Below, piece by piece: positions 56,901-64,000 of a DNA stretch of 64,000 nucleotides. Origin of the DNA: Bugula neritina (lineage: Eukaryota; Bryozoa; Gymnolaemata; Cheilostomatida; Bugulidae); the NCBI GenBank assembly GCA_964035545.1, contig OZ037772.1, positions 2,488,501 through 2,552,500 of the forward strand, written 5' to 3'. Each line of letters begins with the position of its first letter. Within the stretch, counting starts at the first letter, position 1. The notes under the pieces are model-generated. The model was not told the origin of the DNA, made no database searches, and saw only the letters and a program-made list of their open reading frames with translations. A program made the position numbers and the translations under genes.

Positions 56901-59900
56901 CTCCTGCACTATCCACTTCTGTCTCACACAAACCTTAATGCTGACAAACTGACTTCCTCTTTTACTGTTGCATAACTCATTTTAATAATAAAATAATAAA
57001 CAGGTTCTTGTAATATTTCTCAGTTTCTTTCTACAGAAATAGAAACAGCAAGTAAATACCTGTCTTATCCTTACAGCCAGTCCTCATATCACATCTCATA
57101 CAGAATATCTGGTGACACTTGGAACACACTTCTGTCAGCTGTTCCTGTTTATGATGTTCACATTCAGTTATAGTATATCTTTGGGGAGAAGCTCTGTAGA
57201 CCTCAATGTCAATAAACTGATGTCTATCTCCCATCAGCTCTCTGTGATTCTGTATAATAAAGGTAAACAGTTTAGTTGGTTGTATTTTCACCAACAAGTC
57301 TGTCATAGTTGACTCACTGCACTGTGAAACTGTGCGTTTAGTATAAAAAGTCACACAGACTCAACATTTCTTTTCAATAATATTCTACATACAAACCAGA
57401 ACTGGTTTAGTAACTAATCTTGAGAAATGATATAAGAAAGACTCACTTCTTGATGCTGCTGACACAATTTCTTTTGGCTCTCAACACAGAACACAGCAGC
57501 TTCAGTTCCACCTTTACACACATCGCAGGGAATGGGTGCAGGTTTGGGTGGAGACTTGTATTCTAACGGGTCTCCATGCTGAGCTACTGGTAGTGTTGTG
57601 GGATCTGTTATGTCATAGTGATCTTTCCTACAATATATAGCAATCAGTATGTTACCTGTGTTAGCTGTGTTTAGTATATCTCAAGTAATGAAATACTGTA
57701 GTAATTTGTGCAATTACTGAGCGTGAGTTATTTACTTGCGTATAGTTAGCTGGTTATTCTGCTAGCAATTACTAGGGTAGCTGTCGAGTAATTATATTTA
57801 TTATCCACAATAAAGCATAAAACAAACATCACATCAAATTATCCTATACATCAGTCAACTACTAACACATGTTACTACTTCAAGCCTCCGCTTACAACAA
57901 CGTGATATAATCTTAATAACCCGGGAAGTGTCACGTGACTCGGAAGCATATCTTCCGGAGCTGCTAATTGGTTGCTACATAAGAGTCTAAGTATTCCAAG
58001 AGTAGGGAGAGGGCGATTCCTGTATTTGTACTTGCACTACTCACTACAATACTCCATCCACACACACAGCTATGTCCTTGACAAATACTCAAATAAATAC
58101 TCATCACTCATCAACACACATTCATTATATAGACCACAGGCTATCACACAAACACACTTGACTATATTATGTACCTAATATGCTGGAAAATAGTCACTCA
58201 TGACAAAGAACTGCTACTCAACAAATAGACTCAACTGTAACTTGTATTGTAAAATGACAAGACAAATTACTAGTTAACTACTGAGTGGAGGCCACATTGT
58301 CAATAATTATTCACTTCTGTTGCAAGTTTGTGCAATGCAACTAATTACTGAGGAGTGAATTCTGAGGAGCCAATACTACAACATACTACAACTATTCCCT
58401 GCCACTGCTAGGAGTGGCGCGAAACTGTCATTTCATCATCCTTGGCAATGTGTCAAGAGCTAGTGCACCGTGAGTGCGTGTCACGTGTGAGTGTTGCCTA
58501 TCTCGTGCAGCTATCATAAGAAGAGTGAGTCATACACTGCGTTTCCATTATCGCGTTATGCGAATGGATTGTCTCATTCGCTCTATGGAAACAGTTGCAT
58601 CGAAGCAAAACCGCAGCCGGAAATTACACCGAACGGCTCCTTCGATGAAAATTTTCCTTCGCATTATGCCCATCATGGAAATGGTTCCTTCGGTTAAATC
58701 GAATGAAACTTTTTGTGCCGGAGGCAGAGATCAGCATTTGTGGCGGCTAGTTACATAGTTACGCGATGCTAACAATAATTATAGGTTACAACCTACGCTA
58801 AAGTGTACTTCGACTTTTAAAAATTTAAATTATTTTATTTATCCTAGCTGCTATTATTTAAAATAATTACTAATCATCTTAAATTTATAAAACTATTCTG
58901 CAAGCCAAAGCTTTCTCAAGCTAAAAATAAGTTGACAGCTAATTTCATTGTGAAAATTTAAATTACTTTTAAGTTGCGTTTATACCTCTGCTGAAAAAAG
59001 TACCGAGTTTAAGTTAATAATGCTTGTGCGGGTACCCCTTTATAGTCAAACTGAAACTCGTTGAAACCATATTGATGCGGTTGCTCACTTTCTGAAATTG
59101 AAATTTGACTCGCATAATAGCTATTTGATGCCTTTTGTAAACGTCGTGAATTAGTGAAGTGGAAACCATAAAAGCGATAATTGAGAAGGCGTAGGCTATA
59201 TAATTATAACCGTATAAGTACGTTGTCTAATCGCCAAAGTAATAACTAAATAATGATGTTTACATGTTTACAACTCCTATTCCAAAATTGGCCGATTAAG
59301 TTATCACAGTACAAAAATTTCAACGAGTGGCTTTTACAATGCAATGCAACTAGGAGAAATTTCAACCCGGCCAAATTGAAATTTTGACCGAAAATCGTGA
59401 AGGTATAAACGCAACTTTAAGCTTTTGTTTATCGATCAAGAAATACGTTATGCTTTCATTGGTTTATATTTTAAATAAACTGACTCAAAGTTTGTGTATT
59501 TAGTTGATTTAATCTATCAAAAATGGGGACAGAATTAAAAAATTGTCGTTGTGCATGAACTCAAACTCAAAGTTGGCCATATTAATTATCATTTTAGTTC
59601 GGCCGTCACAGTTGCAAAGAGAAGATAACTTCGTACGGATTGCATAGGAACGTGTGGTTTTTCCTTCGATGTAATCCGTACGCATTCATTCGCCTTCATG
59701 GAAACGCAGTGATAGGATAAGTTGTAGTTAGTAATCCATTTAACTATCTTCAGTGTAGTACTACTATGTATGTGCAGCAGGTTGGATCACAGTCTAAGTC
59801 AGAGGGGGGGGGGTTGGCATAATATAGGCCCAAATCCTCAACACTATTCATGACTCAGTACAAAGCAACACTTAATACAACTGACTGATGGTAGAAGAAG

Positions 59901-60798
59901 TACCAACTCATCAAAGCTAAAGGAAACACTCAATTCACAGATTATATTAGACACTGATTGGCACCCCATAATATTACATTGTACCAAATACAATTGTGAT
60001 GGCTATCTAATATTCTATCAAAATTTCAGCATTGAATTTAACTAAATAGGTCACAGAATCACTGTTTCCCGTCTTAGGGACTGACTACTAATTGTCATAA
60101 GACCTGCTCTTCAGTCAAATAATTTCCCAGTGACTGCTTGGCCTTGTCAATGGCTATTATGCTTTGGCAGCCCGGATGTTGGCAGAACTTTGAACAGCTA
60201 GTGGTAATAGTAGCAGCTGCTAGACTCTAGAGCAGGGCTGTCCAACAGGCGGCCCTAGGGCCGGATGTGGCCCCCAGCCTACATTTATGTGGCCCTCGAA
60301 GGCATAAAGCTAAAATAATTTTTCACTGTTTACATGAATTAAAGTGAAAAGCCACCTTTTAAATGCCTTATTTATACAAATAACACAAAAAATGCAGCTG
60401 GCAGTAACTATTGAGACTTAATTGTGTAATGATTCATAAAGTTTTGGAATAAAGTAGTTTGAAAAATACTGATGCTGTGGCCCCCAGCACAAGCTGAAGC
60501 TTACAATGTGGCCCGCACTATGAAATATTTCATTTCTGTGGCCCTCGGTTTGAAAAGGTTAGACACCCCTATACAAGCCTATAACATGATATATTGTGTT
60601 ATGTACTGTAACTCACCTACAATAAGCACATCTGATATGATCCTTCCTACCACCGATGTCAGTCTTCAAACATCTCATGCAGTACACATGCAGACAGGGC
60701 AGAGTTCTGGGATCTTCAAGTTTGTTGAAGTACTGCGAGCAGTACCCACAGCGATACGAATTGTTGAGTCTTTTTTTGACGACTCTGGATTCTGCCAT
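53954..60798 (-). CDS. TRIM-like RING/B-box/coiled-coil protein with beta-propeller-like C-terminus (right paralog)
   Basis: Six exons on the minus strand join in phase: 60,617-60,798 (RING: CGYC...CLHVYCMRC...CAYC), 57,447-57,627 (B-box, CDVC...), 57,060-57,321 (second B-box, CEHH...CSKC), 55,750-55,955 and 55,031-55,314 (coiled coil), 53,954-54,636 (repeated strands such as DGHLVCGTGEGVEVINRE and DSTLLIGDLTEDGKVGRY, an NHL/WD-like propeller). The last junction works only with the second AG of a CAGACAG acceptor. Domain order is that of TRIM-NHL-type E3 ligases; substrate unknown. After 53,954 a donor (GAAG/GTAAAT) predicts at least one more exon, not found before the truncated gypsy element, so the 3' end may be lost. 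The paralog at 488-5,250 shares the first three exons. Confidence 0.82.
56165..56808. mobile_element. hAT-like MITE, complete copy
   Basis: Ends CAGTGGCTCTCAACC and GACACCACTG. Flanks AATTAAAG and AGTTAAAG are an 8-bp target duplication with one mismatch. 644 bp, non-coding, in a TRIM intron. Confidence 0.8.
57697..58048. mobile_element. Solo LTR
   Basis: 352 bp starting TGTAGTAATTTGTGCAA and ending TTGCACTACTCACTACA, flanked by ATAC at 57,693-57,696 and 58,049-58,052. The left duplication copy shows the empty site (AAATACTCCATCC near 1,118), proving insertion after duplication. Contains the palindrome CGGAAGCATATCTTCCG. Confidence 0.88.
58535..59711. mobile_element. Outer DNA transposon with nested MITE (right copy)
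   Basis: Same as 1,945-3,126: CACTGCGTTTCC ends, with the 450-bp MITE inside at 58,971-59,417. Small indels separate the copies (for example near 59,263). Confidence 0.7.
58971..59417. mobile_element. 450-bp MITE family, copy 4
   Basis: Near-identical to 2,381-2,829 and carried by the segmental duplication. Confidence 0.8.
60233..60570. mobile_element. hAT-type MITE, right end at a deletion junction
   Basis: Match to 3,647-3,985, but the final G and the right target duplication are gone: the sequence passes from ...GACACCCCT directly into ATACAAGCC, which corresponds to about 5,019 in the left copy. Confidence 0.82.
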
Positions 60799-61889
60799 CT
60801 TGGTTATATGATAAGGAAATCCTGTAAAAGATACACATACTCTTAGCATAATATTTCACACTACATCTGTGAAGGTTTCCAAATCAAAGACTTAACCATT
60901 AACAATAAACCATACAAAATAAAGTGAAAAATAATGTTAAACAAATGCAGTTAATAACACTGGTATACATGAGAGTCAGCTACAACATGCTGAGCTCACA
61001 GCTTTAACTGTCTAACAAAGGCTGTATTGTTTCCATTGTAATCACTGAATAGGTTTTTGCTGGTGACTCAAACTCCTTATACAATAAATATGAAGCAATG
61101 TTGTGTGCTTCAGTGAACACTTTTATTCTACTTCTATTGAACATCACTAATCAAGTGTTTCTAATATATAGAGGAGAAGTGAAACATGAATACCAGTGAG
61201 TTATGTATTACTTCTATGAACAAACAGCACAATTGGACTCAGCTGCTTATCCCCTCATTCAAAGATATCAGCCAGTTTTACAATGTTACCTGCCCATTTT
61301 TGGGCTAGATACATTGCGTGGGCTCACGCTAAGACACAAAATAAGGGGAAACATAGCAGTGGGAGAAAACATAGTTTCATGAAATATTTTGTGCTGGGTG
61401 TTGAAAATACTTTGTTTTCTTCATAATCTGAATGACAAAATTTATTTTAACATTTCTGCAGTGTTGGTGACGCATGATTTAATATGTTACTTAGAGTCAC
61501 TCTTCCACCAGCCAGAGAAAAAGCCATCAACTGCTAGTTTGCTATTCTAATCATCTAATAGAAACTATGGTGGTGTGAAACATACTAATTTAACATGTTT
61601 GTGCTTCTGTTAGGTCAGATGTAGTTGTTTCATGAGTTGGCAGCTTCTACACTCATCTCTAGTCAATTATTTATTCTACACTCTTACCTAGCAAATGATT
61701 TATTAACACTAACCTCATATTTTATGTTTACAACAATGGTAGATCATATAAATGTGGCTAACCTAGTCATATGGGTCAATATTGGGTGATAATCACCAAG
61801 ATTATCATTATAAATAAATTTAATGATGGTAGGGGACCTGGCAGTAAAACCAACTGCAACACTAAATCTAATACTGATAGTTATAGTAG

Positions 61890-64000
61890 AGCAATAATAG
61901 TAACTTACACTTTATAGTTATACTTATAGTAAATGTAATGCAATGAGTAAAAATTACCAATACTAATTAGTAATTACTCATACAACAATACTAATAGTAA
62001 TAGCAGTAATCCTAATAGGAGATGCAATATCAATACTAATTGTAATTACTAATACTAATAGTAATACTTAAAGTTAATACAAATATTTATATAAATAAAA
62101 TAGTGCGAAACTGAAATACTTAGTCTCAATTTTTATATAGTTATACCAACAGTAAATCGAATAGCAATACTAAGAGTAATCTAATAGTACATGTATTACT
62201 AATAGACTAATACTTATAGTACGTAATAGTAATCTGTAATCGTAAGCTACTACCACTACTGCTACTGTAGACGTAGTAGTACTAGTAGTAGTACTAGTAC
62301 TACTGTTATAACGGGAACTTGTGGTATCCCGCTACAACTTACTGTACAGCTGTTACTAATATGGCTAAGCCTTAGTGATTTACTATAACAGTATTATATG
62401 CATATACTTTATGGTAATTACCTTGTAGATTGTTGGTGACTCCTCTCGTTCCTGGTACGTCTACCTGAAGCTGGGTCTTACAGAGAAGTGACTTCAGATA
62501 GCTGTTGGGTGTAGCAAGATACTTCTTGCCGGTTAGCTCCACGTCAGCTGCTTCAGGATAGGTTGGAGTATTACAAGGGTGGCTGTAATACTTAGGTTTC
62601 CTGCCGGTTGGTCCACGTCAGCTGCTTCAGGATAGGCTATTGCATTTACAAGGGTGGCTGCATTTCCATATAAGGATAGAGCCAAGAAGCTGCAGGATCA
62701 GGGTGTTTGACGTATAGGAACTGACTTCAAAGCGAAAATGTAATTATAATTGTAGCGAAATTAGTACATGTTATAGACAGTAGGAAACAGATGGGCTATT
62801 GTGATGGCATTAGTTCTCTCTAATCCGTATAACAATGGAAAGTTAATATCAATGTGGGGTTTAGCTGGGCGTTAGGAAATGAGAATGTAGAATGACTCAG
62901 TGGGAATTGAATAAATCTAAAGTTCATAATTCCACTACAACACTACTACTAGTATTACTACTAGTAGATCAATTTTTCAGTATTAAAACTTGAACCTAAA
63001 CTTGAAGTCGATTAATTTTTTTATAATAATAATAAATTTAATATCATTAATAATAATACGATATTCATATTTAATTTTATATTATTCGATAAATCATTTG
63101 ATTAATTAATTATTGATCATATGCCTATGGGCTATGGTATTACTATGTCTATTGTAAATTTCAAATCAAAGACTCAAAGAGAAACAATTATATTTAATTA
63201 ATATTATAACATCAACTGTAAGAATTTCAATTTATATAACTTATAAATTAAATATAACTTAGTCTTAAGCTTAATCTTATATTGGTATTATATAAGTTAT
63301 AAGCCTAGACTTAAACCTAAAGCCTAAAGGCTAAAAGTAAAAGTAAAAGTAAAAGTAAATCTAGAACTAAAATAGTAAAATACTAAATAGTAAATACTAA
63401 AATAGTAAATCTAACTGCAAGTATTAAAGTGCGGGTACCTGATTAATTTGAGAAATGATGAAATGACTCAAACTGTTCTCACCTCACGAGAGTCAATAGT
63501 GTCAGTCTGTAAACTGGTAAGAAACTTGGTAACTAGTATTTATTACTAGTAAGTAGTAACTAAGATGAGGCGCAATAAAACCAAAATAACGAGGAAGTTC
63601 TGCGCGCAGAAGGATTATTACACGTCACTCAACTACAAAGGTCGGCTCTATAATAATCACGTGAAAGAAATGTTGCATTCATTGAGCGGAGCGCTATATT
63701 TTAGCGTCGAAGAGAGACAACTCTTAGGTTGAAATCTGAAAAAATTATCCAGGGCACCCAGGTGTGCGCGTTTTTCAATTGAGCTATTTTAGAATATCCA
63801 ATTCCGGTCCTGTATATTTTCAAATTACAAAAACACCGATAACATCCATGTCCTTTTTAGTAGCAAAATCTTTACAAGGACTTTGTCTCTTATTAGTAGT
63901 ATTGAGTGTCAGCTAGCACTTGCATCTTTTTGTTTGTACTTTCATTATGTAAAATATCTTTATTATGTTTAAGTTGAGCTGTTTAGTACTAGCATATTCA
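61890..64000. other. AT-rich flank with simple repeats
   Basis: AAT/ATA- and AGT-rich microsatellite-like DNA (61,900-62,310; 62,930-63,420). A tandem pair of about 70 bp (GGTTGGTCCACGTCAGCTGC-like core) lies at 62,529-62,665. GC is higher near 63,570-63,760 but no start exon was recognised. Confidence 0.4.
62422..62600 (-). CDS. Possible isolated exon
   Basis: A minus-strand frame reads HPCNTPTYPEAADVELTGKK and later CKTQLQVDVPGTRGVTNNLQ, ending at a good donor (CAAG/GTAATT). The end resembles the LQVD...VT segment of discoidin (F5/8 C) domains, but this is weak. Its 5' part overlaps a 70-bp tandem repeat. No partner exon is visible in the window. Confidence 0.3.

Larger units (their letters stand above)
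56250..61890. repeat. Segmental duplication, right copy
   Basis: Direct-orientation counterpart of 1-6,690. Lacks the 1,482-1,810 MITE and the 3,986-5,018 segment; contains the solo LTR at 57,697-58,048. The distance between copies is about 56 kb. Confidence 0.85.

Overview
The window reads as invertebrate animal nuclear DNA. It is AT-rich, with spliced genes of short exons, minisatellite-filled introns, many small inverted-repeat transposons, LTR, LINE-like and Penelope-like elements, a fibrillar-type collagen and a RING/B-box (TRIM-like) gene pair. An early-branching metazoan such as a sponge fits best, but this is inferred from gene content and architecture, not from any marker.

Layout. 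1-6.7 kb: left copy of a segmental duplication with a TRIM-like gene (minus strand, running off the left edge). 6.7-12.5 kb: repeats, MITEs and a Penelope-like endonuclease remnant. 12.6-19.7 kb: a fibrillar-collagen-like gene (minus) with frame, splice and glycine-repeat damage. 19.7-24 kb: minisatellites, AT-rich DNA and a LINE remnant. 24,034-38,828: two identical copies, in tandem and sharing LTRs, of a 7,054-bp-period LTR retroelement on the minus strand. 39.1-47.0 kb: a valyl-tRNA synthetase gene (plus) that is truncated and carries several disabling changes. 47-48.4 kb: MITEs. 48.4-53.2 kb: a degraded Ty3/gypsy element (plus) without a 3' LTR. 53.9-60.8 kb: right-hand TRIM-like gene (minus), inside the second copy of the duplication (about 56.2-61.9 kb). 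61.9-64 kb: mostly simple AT-rich DNA with one possible exon.

The most unusual object is the tandem retroelement. One uninterrupted 1,338-codon frame joins a Gag-like part (coiled coil, capsid-like region, RGG-rich tail, no zinc knuckle) to an envelope-like glycoprotein part (signal segment, Cys-rich glycosylated ectodomain, membrane anchor, tail with PSAP and LYPKL motifs). The frame ends in UGA followed by CUAG, the best known stop-readthrough context, and continues in the same frame into a retropepsin-like aspartic protease. No reverse transcriptase, RNase H or integrase is present between the LTRs. It therefore looks like a pol-less, envelope-bearing, probably trans-mobilised element with the order Gag-Env-(readthrough)-PR. 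TG...CA LTR ends, a polypurine tract and a flanking ATGT duplication support real integration; identity of the copies implies a very recent event or an assembly duplication.

The two host genes flanking this element, collagen and ValRS, both look broken, and the right flank of ValRS is replaced by transposon-rich and duplicated DNA. The window may therefore be a decaying, rearranged or haplotype-specific region.
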